This document shows positions 7,083 to 15,474 of a stretch of DNA of 32,105 nt, one piece after another. Positions within the stretch are counted from its first letter, which is position 1. Each line of letters starts with the position of its first letter. The notes under the pieces were generated by a model. It was not told where the DNA came from. It made no database searches and saw only the letters and a program-made list of their open reading frames with translations. Position numbers and translations under genes: made by a program. This stretch comes from Treponema sp. (GTDB taxonomy: Bacteria > Spirochaetota > Spirochaetia > Treponematales > Breznakiellaceae), in contig QKCO01000104.1 in the NCBI GenBank assembly GCA_003245635.1, positions 1 to 32,105 on the forward strand, read 5' to 3'.

Positions 7083-9244
7083 CTGATGAAATCCTTCACG
7101 TAATTCCGGTAATACCGTTCGGCCGCGAGTCCATCCTTCGCCTCCTCGTTTTCTCCCCAGCCGACGTGCGGCACTATGTACAGGACGATCTCGGAATCCT
7201 CGGTTGATGCGGTTTCGTCTTTAAACAGATAGCCGATGAGGGGAATGTTCCCCAGGATCGGGAATTTCGATTCTTTCTTGTCTGCGTCGTTCATCTTCAA
7301 GCCGCCGATGACGATCGGGTTGCCCGAGGTCGTCCGTATCTGCGTCGCGATGACCCGTTCGGTGGTTGTGGGTAGATCGGCGGCCCCTGAGCCGCTGTCG
7401 GACTGCTTCGAGACCGTCGCGCTCACGGTCATCGTGACCATGCCGTTTCCCGAGACCCAGCCGTTCAGGCCGACCATGAGGCCGGACGTGATCTCCCGGG
7501 TGACCCCGGTCAATTTGACCTCTCCGGTATCCTCGTCCGTTTCCGATTCGCGGTAGCGCGAGGTCGTCGTGTTCTGGAACTTGACGTCCTGGCCCGAGAG
7601 CCCGTTGAGCGTCGTGTCGGCGAATATCGAGGCCGTCTTCTCCGTGAGCTGGAGACTGAGGTTCGTGGCGAAGAGGTATCCGAACTGGGAGACCACGTCG
7701 AAATTGAGGGAAAAGATGTTCGCGAGCCCGCCAAGGAAGGAGACGCCCGCGCCGCTGTCTGTCCCCTTGATCTGGAAATCGCGCGACCATTCCAGGTTCT
7801 TCGATCGCTGGAATTGGATGACCAGGAGTTCGTAGCGTATTTGAGGTTTCGGCCGGTCGATCAGCTCGAGCTCCCTCATGGCATTCCGCCATTTCTCTTC
7901 GGAGCCGGTAAAGAATAAGAGACCGGGATACCCTGAATCGACGATGTCCTCTTTCGCTACCGACGGCGGAAGGACTTTGAGGAAATCCTCGTTCTTCAGG
8001 TAGCGGAGCCTGACGGAGAACCCGCCCGCCTGCCTATCCGCCATCGCGATGAAGCGCTCGAGCTCAACGCGGTTTTGCTCGTTCGTCAGCGCGATGAACG
8101 AGTTCGAGTCGGGAAGAGTTATCGGCGCGATCGGCAGGAGCTTGGTCGGAATGATCTGAAGGAGGTCCTTCGCCTTCAGGTGCTTGGCGTCGAAGCGGAC
8201 GTAGGACCGTCCCATCAGGGGCCGGTCGACCAGCTTGATGAAATCGACGATCGGCTTCGTCTCTTCTTCCGTGCCCGAAAGGATGACGCGGTTCGAGCTC
8301 TTGTCCACGCGGAAGGCGTTTCCGGACGACAGTTCCGCAGGCAGAAGATTAGGCAGCTCCTGCACCTGGATGTTCTCCAGGGCGAGGATCTCCGTTTTTT
8401 TCAGCTTCTTGACCACGTCGCGCCGCTGAAGTTCCGTGATGTAGTACACCCCGCCTGAAACGACGTAGTCGGCGTTGCCCTGCTCCAAGAGCAGCCTGAG
8501 CAGCTCGTCGAAGGAGCGCTCCGAGAAATAGAGGTTCTCGAGCTGGGAGTCCGCCTTCGTCAGGAGCGAGTACTCCCTGCCCGCCGCGGCGAAGAGCTCC
8601 ACGAGGGTCTCGATGAAACGGCCCTTCTCCAGGTTGAGGGTGTAGGAATCGCCGTTCTTCGCGATCGGCTCGACCTCGCCCTCGGCGCTCGCCGCGCGGT
8701 TCCCGGACTCGGCGAGCTTCCGTTTTATGTACCGGTACGAAGCCTCGTTCTCGACCGAATAGTCGGGGAAGCGTTTCATGAGGATCTCGAGCGCCTTTTC
8801 CGGCGGCACCGATTCGATGTTCACCGTCAGCGTTTCCCGCGGTAGAGAATCGAACAGGATCGTTTCCCCTATGGTCTTTGACAGGGAGCGGACCAGGAGG
8901 GTCAAATCCACCTCGTCGGCGGCCAGGGATACGAGGCCCCGTTCCCTATCGAAGGAAGAGGCGATGCGGGATACGTAATAGACATTGCCGTTCTTCACGT
9001 AATGGAGCCGGTAGGTGGAAAGGAAAAGAGTGAGAGCTGCCTCGAACTCGGAATCGGTGAACAAGAAGGATGCGCTGCCCGAAACGGTTTCATCGGGAAT
9101 GATAGACCTGCCTGACTCGGCGGCAAGGACCATCAGGATATCGGTGATCGCCTGGTTCCGGAACTCCATCTTTTGGATGGGTTGGGCGGGAAGGAAATGA
9201 GAAAGGACTAAAACAATGAGTATCGCCGGAAATGCGCGCCGCAT
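7079..9244 (-). CDS. gspD: GspD, T2SS outer-membrane secretin
   Basis: A 721-residue secretin. A Sec signal peptide (MRRAFPAILIVLVLSHFLPAQ) precedes an N0-type domain (KMEFRNQAITDILMVLAAES), several N1-N3-like repeats (about 110-450) and the C-terminal secretin domain (about 470-705) with the family signature around IATQIRTTSGNPIVIGGL and FPILGNIPLIGYLF. It forms the outer-membrane channel. ATG 9244 is chosen over an in-frame TTG at 9265 because it starts right at the signal peptide and has GGGAG 12 bases upstream; the TTG has no ribosome site. As first gene of the cluster it probably carries the promoter, though I see no convincing boxes. Confidence 0.93.
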   Translation of the reverse strand: MRRAFPAILIVLVLSHFLPAQPIQKMEFRNQAITDILMVLAAESGRSIIPDETVSGSASFLFTDSEFEAALTLFLSTYRLHYVKNGNVYYVSRIASSFDRERGLVSLAADEVDLTLLVRSLSKTIGETILFDSLPRETLTVNIESVPPEKALEILMKRFPDYSVENEASYRYIKRKLAESGNRAASAEGEVEPIAKNGDSYTLNLEKGRFIETLVELFAAAGREYSLLTKADSQLENLYFSERSFDELLRLLLEQGNADYVVSGGVYYITELQRRDVVKKLKKTEILALENIQVQELPNLLPAELSSGNAFRVDKSSNRVILSGTEEETKPIVDFIKLVDRPLMGRSYVRFDAKHLKAKDLLQIIPTKLLPIAPITLPDSNSFIALTNEQNRVELERFIAMADRQAGGFSVRLRYLKNEDFLKVLPPSVAKEDIVDSGYPGLLFFTGSEEKWRNAMRELELIDRPKPQIRYELLVIQFQRSKNLEWSRDFQIKGTDSGAGVSFLGGLANIFSLNFDVVSQFGYLFATNLSLQLTEKTASIFADTTLNGLSGQDVKFQNTTTSRYRESETDEDTGEVKLTGVTREITSGLMVGLNGWVSGNGMVTMTVSATVSKQSDSGSGAADLPTTTERVIATQIRTTSGNPIVIGGLKMNDADKKESKFPILGNIPLIGYLFKDETASTEDSEIVLYIVPHVGWGENEEAKDGLAAERYYRNYVKDFIR

Positions 9245-9493
9245 GGATTTGATTGACTCCCGCAAAACGTAGCGTCGCGATCAGGCTGCTGCTTTAATGG
9301 GGAAAGCGAGAATACGGCTCGATCGGCATACGCATCGAGAGTTCGCAATAACGAACCGGAGCCTATATGAAGTAGAGTGAACGTAACAGAGCCTGAGTTC
9401 CGCCGGGGGGTAGGACGGGATGGCCGAACCCGCTTGAAGTAAGGTGGCGGAGCGGGCTTGAAGAAATCGCGACCCGGATTCGGCCGTCGGAGT

Positions 9494-9517
9494 CGGGCGG
9501 GTGAGGAAGCCCGCCCG
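9494..9517 (-). other. GC-rich hairpin in the gspD upstream region
   Basis: Perfect 8-bp inverted repeat CGGGCGGG / CCCGCCCG around an 8-base loop. It is not followed by a T-run in either direction (on the minus strand the T-run lies before it), so it is not a standard terminator. It could be a structured leader element or an RNA-stability hairpin. Confidence 0.5.
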
Positions 9518-9581
9518 AGGGGAACCGCGAAAAAAAAGTATTGCTCCCGAACAGAAAAGCGTCGGCAGCCATGAATATGCG

Positions 9582-9616
9582 AAAAAATCCGCACGTACTG
9601 TTGTGCCGCGTCGGAT
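9582..9616 (-). terminator. Probable intrinsic terminator of typA
   Basis: Starting 14 bases after the typA stop, the minus-strand transcript can pair ATCC + GCAC with GTGCGGAT (8 bp in total, with a 6-base bulge in the 5' arm and an 8-base loop), followed directly by a run of six T. The bulge makes the hairpin weaker than classical ones. Confidence 0.5.
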
Positions 9617-9629
9617 GCGTTCCCCCTTC

Positions 9630-11456
9630 CTACGCCTCTCTCCGCGACGTCTTCCTGTCCATGAACGACAGGATGCTCTTGCGCAGGCGCACCGACTTGG
9701 GCGTCACCTCGACTTCCTCGTCGTCGCGGATGAACTGGATCGCGCGCTCGAGCGTCATCGGCTGGATGGGCGTGAGCGTGACCGCCTCGTCCTTGTTGAC
9801 CGATCGCATATTGGACAGTTTCTTCGTTTTCCCCGGATTGACGTCCAGGTCCATGTCCTTGTTGTGCTCTCCGATGATCATGCCCTCGTAGAAGGGCTCT
9901 CCGGGGAGGATGAACAGGGAGCCTCGCGGCTCTAGATTGAAAAGTCCGTACGCGACGCCTTCACCCAGGCGGTCGGCGACCAGGGAGCCGGTGAAGCGGT
10001 CGATGAAGTCGCCGCGGTATTCCTCGTAGCCGGAGAACAGCGAATTGAGGATGCCGGTGCCCTTGGTGTCGGTGAGGAACACGTCCCGGTATCCGATGAG
10101 CGCGCGCGAAGGCGCCGAGAATTCGAGCCGCACGCGGCCCGAGCCGTGGGCGACGTAGTTGAGCATCCGGCCCTTGCGCGCCGACAGCTTCTCGGTCACG
10201 ACGCCCGCGAACTCCTCCGCGCAGTCGACGAAGATGTTTTCGATCGGTTCGAGCTTCTTGCCGTTCTCGTGCTTGAAGATGACCTGCGGGCGTCCGACCG
10301 AAAGCTCGAAGCCCTCGCGGCGCAGGGTCTCGATGAGGATCACCAGCTGGAACTCGCCGCGCCCGCGCACGATGCAGCCGCCTCCCGCGCCCTCGTCGAC
10401 CTGGATCGAGACGTTCAGGAGGGCTTCCTTCCGGAGGCGCTCGATCAGCTTGCTCGACTGGGCGTTCTGTCCCTCCCGGCCGGCGAGAGGCGAGGTGTTG
10501 ACGGTGAAGCGCATGGAGACGGTCGGCTCGTCGACCACGATGCGGGGCAGGGCCTTCGGCTCGTTCTTATTGCAGATGGTGTCGCCGATGCGGACGTCCT
10601 CGATGCCCGAAAGCACGATGATGTCGCCCGGCTCCGCGCTTTCTGCGTCGGCGATGGCGGGCCCCGAATAGCTCTGCAGCTTGGTCACGCTGAGCGGCCG
10701 CTTTTGTCCGTCCTCGCCGATGCACACCAGCGCGTCCTTCGATTTGGCCGAGCCGTTGATGACCTTGCCGATGGCCTGCCGGCCGAAATAGTCGGAGTAG
10801 GAGAGGTCGGAGACGAGCATCTGGAAGGGCTCGGCCTCGTCGTAGGAGGGGCCGGGAATCTCGTCGACGATGGCGTCGAGCAGCGGATGCATGTTTTCCC
10901 CGCGGCCTTCGAGCGTCGGCTGGGCGATGCCGTCGCGGCCGATCGCGTAGAGGAGCGGGAACTCGAGCTGCGCGTCGTCGGCTCCGAGATCGATGAATAG
11001 GTCGTACACCTCGTTCAGAACCGCCTCCGCGCGCGCGTCCGGCCGGTCGATCTTGTTGACGACGACGATGATTGTCTTGCCCGCCTCCAGGGCTTTGTTG
11101 AGCACGAAGCGCGTCTGGGGGAGGGGGCCTTCGGAGGCGTCGACCAGGAGGACCGCGCCGTCCACCATGGAGAGCGCGCGCTCGACCTCGCCGCCGAAAT
11201 CGGCGTGCCCGGGCGTGTCCAGGATGTTGATCTTCACGCCCTTCCATAAGACCGAGCAGTTCTTGGCGGCGATCGTGATGCCCCGCTCCCGCTCCAGGTC
11301 CATGCGGTCCATCAGCCGTTCCTGCGTCTCCTGGTTCTCCCGGAAGACGCCGGACTGCTTGAACAGCGCGTCCACGAGCGTGGTCTTTCCGTGGTCGACG
11401 TGGGCGATGATGGCGATGTTTCGGATGGCGGCGTTGATCGCGTGGGTTTTGTGCAA
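9630..11456 (-). CDS. typA: TypA/BipA ribosome-associated translational GTPase
   Basis: A 608-residue GTPase of the EF-G/LepA superfamily. G1 is AHVDHGKT (18-25), the switch region has the RGITI motif, G3 is DTPGH and G4 NKID; domains II, III, V and the TypA-specific C-terminal domain follow (GGCIVRGRGEFQLVILIETLRR; the SVNKDEAVTLTPIQPM segment is typical of the family). It binds ribosomes and helps assembly or translation under stress. The start is TTG 11456 with AGGAAAGGA about 8 bases upstream; no ATG exists before the G1 motif, so the TTG is required. It is divergent from the XRE regulator gene. Confidence 0.95.
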   Translation of the reverse strand: MHKTHAINAAIRNIAIIAHVDHGKTTLVDALFKQSGVFRENQETQERLMDRMDLERERGITIAAKNCSVLWKGVKINILDTPGHADFGGEVERALSMVDGAVLLVDASEGPLPQTRFVLNKALEAGKTIIVVVNKIDRPDARAEAVLNEVYDLFIDLGADDAQLEFPLLYAIGRDGIAQPTLEGRGENMHPLLDAIVDEIPGPSYDEAEPFQMLVSDLSYSDYFGRQAIGKVINGSAKSKDALVCIGEDGQKRPLSVTKLQSYSGPAIADAESAEPGDIIVLSGIEDVRIGDTICNKNEPKALPRIVVDEPTVSMRFTVNTSPLAGREGQNAQSSKLIERLRKEALLNVSIQVDEGAGGGCIVRGRGEFQLVILIETLRREGFELSVGRPQVIFKHENGKKLEPIENIFVDCAEEFAGVVTEKLSARKGRMLNYVAHGSGRVRLEFSAPSRALIGYRDVFLTDTKGTGILNSLFSGYEEYRGDFIDRFTGSLVADRLGEGVAYGLFNLEPRGSLFILPGEPFYEGMIIGEHNKDMDLDVNPGKTKKLSNMRSVNKDEAVTLTPIQPMTLERAIQFIRDDEEVEVTPKSVRLRKSILSFMDRKTSRREA

Positions 11457-11494
11457 AAGGGTTCCTTTCCTGAACGCGCGAGGCGGGGAAGGCT

Positions 11495-11523
11495 AGTGTA
11501 CCCGAAAACGGGGGCATGATCCA
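11495..11523 (-). promoter_or_regulatory. Possible typA promoter
   Basis: Minus-strand TGGATC, 17 bp, TACACT. The -10 box is acceptable (4 of 6) but the -35 is poor. Predicted start near 11488 gives a leader of about 32 bases with the AGGAAAGGA ribosome site. Confidence 0.3.
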
Positions 11524-11546
11524 GATGGCATGGGGCTGCGCTTCTC

Positions 11547-11575
11547 TTGACCAATTCGGTGTCTTAAAATATACT
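11547..11575 (+). promoter_or_regulatory. Sigma-70-type promoter of the XRE-leuCD operon
   Basis: TTGACC, 17 bp, TATACT: five of six matches in each box with ideal spacing. Transcription should start near 11582, leaving a leader of about 26 bases that contains the AGAGGCGG ribosome site of the regulator gene. Confidence 0.75.
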
Positions 11576-11576
11576 G

Positions 11577-11591
11577 TAGCAACTTTAGCAA
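11577..11591 (+). promoter_or_regulatory. Direct repeat at the start site, possible regulator operator
   Basis: TAGCAA occurs twice with 9-bp periodicity (11577-11582 and 11586-11591), directly at and after the predicted transcription start. The position would suit autorepression by the XRE-cupin protein encoded 17 bases downstream. No protein-binding evidence can be drawn from sequence alone. Confidence 0.3.
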
Positions 11592-11607
11592 TAATGCAGA
11601 GGCGGCG

Positions 11608-12216
11608 ATGCGGTATCGATTCGGCGAAAAGTTCAGGACCGTGCGCGAACGGCGGGGGCTCACCCTCCGCGAGGTCGCCGAACGCGCCGGCGTGAGCGAA
11701 AGCCTGGTTTCCCAAATCGAGCGCAACCGCGTATCTCCGGCCATCGATACGCTGCTTTCGCTCGCCGACGCGCTGGACCTCGACCTCGAATACCTGTTTT
11801 CCGACTTCAAGAAGGAGCGTGCGGTCAAGATCGTACGCAAGGACGCGCGCGCCATATCAGGGCGTCCGGGGGTGCTCTACGAGCGCCTGGCTCGCATCGA
11901 GGGCGCGGGCTTGGGAACTCCCGAGGGCGCGGGAGCGGCCGCGTCCGTAGGCGCGGGCAATTTCGGCCTCGAGGCCTACCTCATCACCCTCGATCCGGGC
12001 GCGAAGACCGGCCACGGCGAGTACGGCCATCCCGGCTACGAGATGGGCTTCGTCGCTTCCGGCGTCGCGGAGATCGACGTGGGAACCAAGGTGCACCGGC
12101 TCGAAGAGGGCGATTCGGCCAGCTTCCAGGCCGACGTGCCGCACACGGTGCGCAACGCGGGATCCGCGCCGCTCAAGCTTTTTTGGATCGTAACGCCCCC
12201 GCGGGGCGAATTTTAG
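11608..12216 (+). CDS. XRE-family regulator with C-terminal cupin domain
   Basis: A 202-residue transcription factor: an N-terminal HTH_XRE domain (about 4-62, with LTLREVAERAGVSESLVSQIE as helix-turn-helix) and a C-terminal cupin_2 domain (about 120-198: GHPGYEMGFVASGVAEI, then LEEGDSASFQADVPHTVRN). Cupin modules of this family sense a small metabolite. Between them lies a low-complexity Gly/Ala stretch (about 98-116). The stop codon TAG overlaps the AGGAGG ribosome site of leuC, so the regulator is co-translated with the dehydratase genes it most likely controls. The ligand cannot be told from sequence; related regulators usually respond to a substrate of the adjacent pathway. Confidence 0.88.
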   Translation: MRYRFGEKFRTVRERRGLTLREVAERAGVSESLVSQIERNRVSPAIDTLLSLADALDLDLEYLFSDFKKERAVKIVRKDARAISGRPGVLYERLARIEGAGLGTPEGAGAAASVGAGNFGLEAYLITLDPGAKTGHGEYGHPGYEMGFVASGVAEIDVGTKVHRLEEGDSASFQADVPHTVRNAGSAPLKLFWIVTPPRGEF

Positions 12217-12224
12217 GAGGAACC

Positions 12225-13517
12225 ATGGGAAAGACTATCGCGCAGAAGATTTTCGACGCGCACCTGGTCGACCGGCCCTTCGGCGAAGCCTGGGTGCTCA
12301 AGCTCGACGCCGTCTACTGCCACGAGATCACCACGCCGATCGCCATCAACGATCTGGTCGCCAAGGGCATGGACCGCGTCTTCGATCCCAAGAAGATAAA
12401 AGCCGTGATCGACCACGTCACCCCGGCCAAGGATTCCAAGACCGCTACGCAGGGGAAAATCCTGCGCGACTGGGCCCGCCGCCAGGGCGTTAAGGACTTC
12501 TTCGACATCGGGCGCAACGGCGTCTGCCACGCGATCTTCCCGGAGAAAGGCTACGCGCGTCCCGGCTACACCATCATCATGGGCGACAGCCATACCTGCA
12601 CCCACGGCGCCTTCGGCGCTTTCGCGGCCGGCGTCGGCACCACGGACCTGGAAGTCGGCATCCTCAAGGGCGTCTGTGCCTTCAAGGAGCCGGCGACTAT
12701 GCGGATCAACCTCAACGGCAAGCTGAAGCTCGGCGTGACCGCAAAAGACGTGATCCTCTCGGTCATCGCCAAGATCGGCGTCGCCGGCGGCACGAACAAG
12801 GTCATGGAATTCCGCGGACCGGTCGCCGAGGCGATGAGCATGGAAGAGCGCATGACTCTGTGCAACATGGCCGTCGAAGCCGGCGGCACATCGGGCGTGT
12901 GCCTCCCCGACGCGGTCACCGCCGACTATCTGTGGCCCTTCGTCGGCCCGGACGGCGACAAGAGCTACGCGACCAAGGAAGCGGCGCTCGCCGACTACAA
13001 GAAATGGTGGAGCGACGCCGACGCCGTCTACGAATCAGTCGTCGACCTCGACTGCTCGGCGATCGAGCCGGTGGCCACCGTCGGCTACAAGCCCGACCAG
13101 GTAAAGACGATCAAAGAGCTCAAGGGCACCAAGGTCGACCAAGTCTACATCGGCTCCTGCACCAACGGCCGCCTGAGCGACCTGCGCCAGGCCGCCGCCG
13201 TGCTCAAGGGCCGGAAAGTCGCCGACACCGTGCGCGGCATCGTTTCCCCCGCCACCCCGGCCATCTACGACCAGGCCCTCAAGGAAGGCATCCTTCAGGT
13301 GTTCATGGACGCGGGCTTCTGCGTCACCAACCCCACCTGCGGCGCGTGCCTAGGGATGTCCAACGGCGTCCTGGCCGAGGGCGAGGTCTGCGCCTCGACC
13401 ACCAACCGCAATTTCTTCGGCCGCATGGGCAAGGGCGGCATGGTTCACCTCATGAGCCCGGCAAGCGCTGCGGCTGCCGCGGTCGCCGGCGTTATCACCG
13501 AAGCGGAGGCTATCTAA
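12225..13517 (+). CDS. leuC: 3-isopropylmalate dehydratase-type large subunit (aconitase family)
   Basis: A 430-residue aconitase-superfamily large subunit of the short LeuC2 (archaeal IPMI/homoaconitase) class. The three 4Fe-4S ligands are C312 (GSCTNGR), C372 and C375 (NPTCGAC); DHVTP (63-67) and GDSHTCTHGA (120-129) are active-site segments. It works as a heterodimer with the next gene's product, isomerising a 2-hydroxy or 3-hydroxy acid through a dehydrated intermediate. Start ATG 12225 has a perfect AGGAGG. No leuA or leuB is adjacent, so 2-isopropylmalate is not proven as substrate; homoaconitate or 2,3-dimethylmalate-type substrates are alternatives. Confidence 0.88.
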   Translation: MGKTIAQKIFDAHLVDRPFGEAWVLKLDAVYCHEITTPIAINDLVAKGMDRVFDPKKIKAVIDHVTPAKDSKTATQGKILRDWARRQGVKDFFDIGRNGVCHAIFPEKGYARPGYTIIMGDSHTCTHGAFGAFAAGVGTTDLEVGILKGVCAFKEPATMRINLNGKLKLGVTAKDVILSVIAKIGVAGGTNKVMEFRGPVAEAMSMEERMTLCNMAVEAGGTSGVCLPDAVTADYLWPFVGPDGDKSYATKEAALADYKKWWSDADAVYESVVDLDCSAIEPVATVGYKPDQVKTIKELKGTKVDQVYIGSCTNGRLSDLRQAAAVLKGRKVADTVRGIVSPATPAIYDQALKEGILQVFMDAGFCVTNPTCGACLGMSNGVLAEGEVCASTTNRNFFGRMGKGGMVHLMSPASAAAAAVAGVITEAEAI

Positions 13518-14044
13518 TGAAAGCGTTCGGAGGAAAGGTCCTCTTCCTGGACCGCAGCGACATCAATACCGATGAGATCATTCCGGCCAAATACCTGACG
13601 GAGAACACAAAGGAAGCGCTCAAGCCCAACTGCCTCGAGGATCTCAAGCTCCCTGGCTTCGACCCCAAGAAGGACGTTCCCGGCAAGGGCTGCATCGTCA
13701 CCCGCGGCAACTTCGGCTGCGGCTCCTCCCGCGAGCACGCGCCCTGGGCCCTGGAAGTGAACGGCATCAACCTCGTGCTCGGCGAAAGCTTTGCGCGCAT
13801 CTACCGGCAGAACATGTACAACTGCGGCATGATCGCCGCTGAGATCGGCAAAGCCGACCTCGACGCCCTGTTCGCCGAATACGCCGGCAAGGACGCGAGC
13901 GTTGCCGTGGACGTCGCTAGGCGCAGCCTCGTCTTCAGCGCCCCCGGCGCGGCGTCGAAGACCGTTTCGTTCGTCCTGAGCGAGTTCGAGTCGGCCCTCG
14001 TGGAAGCGGGCGGCTGGGTCGACTACGCGGCCAAGAAGTACTAA
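13517..14044 (+). CDS. leuD: 3-isopropylmalate dehydratase-type small subunit
   Basis: A 175-residue swivelling domain partner of LeuC. It has the DRSDINTDEIIPAKYL start (12-27), GNFGCGSSREHAPWAL (64-79) and the FARIYRQNMYNCG helix typical of the family. Its ATG shares one base with the leuC stop (TAATG), so the subunits are coupled. The substrate-specificity loop, where characterised archaeal enzymes have YLVY (isopropylmalate) or YLRT (homoaconitate), reads YLTE (26-29) here, followed by a TKEALKPNCLEDL segment. This leaves the true substrate open. Confidence 0.88.
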   Translation: MKAFGGKVLFLDRSDINTDEIIPAKYLTENTKEALKPNCLEDLKLPGFDPKKDVPGKGCIVTRGNFGCGSSREHAPWALEVNGINLVLGESFARIYRQNMYNCGMIAAEIGKADLDALFAEYAGKDASVAVDVARRSLVFSAPGAASKTVSFVLSEFESALVEAGGWVDYAAKKY

Positions 14045-14053
14045 GAATTTTAA

Positions 14054-14090
14054 CCGCGGGCGAACACGGATAATCCGCGTTCGCCCGCGG
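14054..14090 (+). terminator. Strong hairpin terminating the XRE-leuCD operon
   Basis: Ten bases after the leuD stop: 12-bp perfect stem CCGCGGGCGAAC / GTTCGCCCGCGG, an A-C mismatch, four more pairs and a TAA loop. Only a weak T-rich tail (TCGATTCTCCTCCTTATT) follows, so release may be partly factor-dependent. Confidence 0.75.
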
Positions 14091-14123
14091 TCGATTCTCC
14101 TCCTTATTAAATACCGTCATGCC

Positions 14124-14152
14124 TTGAAAAAGTTCCGAGCCGACCGTAGGAT
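14124..14152 (+). promoter_or_regulatory. Probable promoter of the mntH operon
   Basis: TTGAAA, 17 bp, TAGGAT. The predicted start (about 14159) leaves a leader of only about 11 bases, with the GGAG ribosome site almost at its 5' end. It lies directly after the leuD terminator. Confidence 0.5.
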
Positions 14153-14169
14153 GGTCTACGGAGCATCCA

Positions 14170-15474
14170 ATGGAAATTGATCGCAGCTCGTCGTCCGACG
14201 GGGCCGTCGTCGATGCTGCAAAAGCAATCCTCGAAGGGAAGGGGACGGGTGGCTTCTTCAAGCGCGTCCTGCCGTTCCTCGGACCGGCCTTCATCGCGAG
14301 CATCGCGTACGTCGATCCGGGAAACTTCGCCACGAACATCGAAGCCGGCGCGAGCTTCGGCTACACGCTGGTGTGGGTCATCTTCGCGAGCAACCTCATG
14401 GCGATGCTGATCCAGGCTCTCTCGGCTAAGCTCGGCATCGTGACCGGCCGCAACCTGGCCGAACTCTGCCGCGACCGCTTCCACCCGGCGGTGGTCTACG
14501 TGATGTGGATACTCATGGAATTGGTGGCCATGGCCACGGACCTGGCAGAGTTCATCGGCGCGGCGCTCGGCTTCCAGCTCCTGTTCGGCATCCCGCTCCT
14601 GGTCGGCGGAATCCTCACCATCGTCGCCACCTTCCTCATACTGGGCCTCGAGCGCTACGGCTTCAGGCCCCTCGAGGCGGTCATCACCGGCTTCCTGGCG
14701 GTCATCGCGCTCTGCTACCTGGCGGAGACCCTCCTGGACAAGCCCGACTGGGCGGCCATCGGCTTGGCCGTCGTGACGCCCCGCTTCCAGGGCGGCCGCA
14801 GCGTGGTGCTCGCCGCGGGCATCCTCGGCGCGACGGTCATGCCCCACGCGATCTTCCTCCATTCGGCGCTCACCCAGGGCCGCGTGCGCGTCAGCGACCC
14901 CGCGCACGTGAAGAAGTTGCTCGGCTTCGAGCTGGTGGATGTCTTGGTGGCCATGGGTGCGGCCAGCTTCGTCAACGCCGCCATGCTCATCATGGCGGCC
15001 TCCACCTTCTTCGCCTCCGGCCATACCGGCATCGCCACCATAGAAGACGCGCACAAGACGCTCGAACCCCTGTTGGGCAAGGCGTCGAGCTGGATCTTCG
15101 GCCTCTCGCTCCTCATGGCAGGGCTCGCTTCCTCCACCGTCGGCACGAGCGCCGGACAGATCATCATGCAGGGCTTCGTGAAGAAGCACATACCCGTGTG
15201 GCTGCGCCGCACGGTCACGGTCCTGCCTTCGATGCTCGTCATAGCGCTCGGGCTCGATCCGACGGCGACTCTCGTGATGAGCCAGGTGCTCCTCAGCTTC
15301 GGGCTTCCCTTCGTCATCATCCCGCTGGTCCTCTTCACCTCCGACAAGAAGCTCATGGGACCCTTCGCGAACCGGAAGCCGATCATCGCCGCCGCGTCCC
15401 TGTCCGCGGCCATCATCATCGCGCTCAACCTCTATCTCATTTTCCAGCCCTTCCTTCCGGAGGCTTTCCGATGA
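14170..15474 (+). CDS. mntH: NRAMP-family manganese/divalent metal transporter
   Basis: A 434-residue membrane protein of the NRAMP/MntH family with about 11 membrane helices. The metal-binding residues are present: DPGN in TM1 (D49, N52) and ATVMPH in TM6 (A221, M224), the Met being the mark of selection for Mn2+/Fe2+ over Mg2+ or Ca2+. It imports metal with protons across the inner membrane. Start ATG 14170 has GGAG six bases upstream. The stop overlaps the start of the universal-stress gene as ATGA, which makes the pair one translation unit. A soluble N-terminal extension of about 28 residues precedes TM1. Confidence 0.93.
   Translation: MEIDRSSSSDGAVVDAAKAILEGKGTGGFFKRVLPFLGPAFIASIAYVDPGNFATNIEAGASFGYTLVWVIFASNLMAMLIQALSAKLGIVTGRNLAELCRDRFHPAVVYVMWILMELVAMATDLAEFIGAALGFQLLFGIPLLVGGILTIVATFLILGLERYGFRPLEAVITGFLAVIALCYLAETLLDKPDWAAIGLAVVTPRFQGGRSVVLAAGILGATVMPHAIFLHSALTQGRVRVSDPAHVKKLLGFELVDVLVAMGAASFVNAAMLIMAASTFFASGHTGIATIEDAHKTLEPLLGKASSWIFGLSLLMAGLASSTVGTSAGQIIMQGFVKKHIPVWLRRTVTVLPSMLVIALGLDPTATLVMSQVLLSFGLPFVIIPLVLFTSDKKLMGPFANRKPIIAAASLSAAIIIALNLYLIFQPFLPEAFR

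Larger units (their letters stand above)
9245..9629. other. 385-base stretch without a convincing gene: typA 3' end and gspD leader
   Basis: No believable protein. The longest frames here are Pro/Ser/Arg-rich readings with no domain and no ribosome site. Read in the direction of gspD the region contains, in order: the probable typA terminator; an isolated run of eight T (9531-9538) without a hairpin in front; a GC-rich hairpin (9494-9517); a second hairpin with arms 9427-9434 and 9451-9458 (16-base loop, one G-U pair); and about 180 bases of unassigned sequence before the gspD start. The 8-mer GCTTGAAG occurs twice, 24 bases apart (9432 and 9456, plus strand). I could not match this to a known riboswitch or small RNA. 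Confidence 0.55.

Noticed and set aside
9244-9265. TTG start for gspD at 9265
   Set aside because: No ribosome site; would add seven residues in front of a well-formed signal peptide.
9363-9594. Small minus-strand frames between typA and gspD
   Set aside because: Pro/Ser/Arg-rich, no ribosome site, and they run across hairpins; more likely non-coding.
10146-11000. Open plus-strand frame of 284 codons opposite typA
   Set aside because: Antisense shadow; no ribosome site and no recognisable fold, while typA is intact.
14505-15470. In-frame upstream extension of the usp gene inside mntH
   Set aside because: Arg/His/Pro-rich reading in the wrong frame of mntH; the ATGA-coupled start at 15471 begins directly at the UspA fold.
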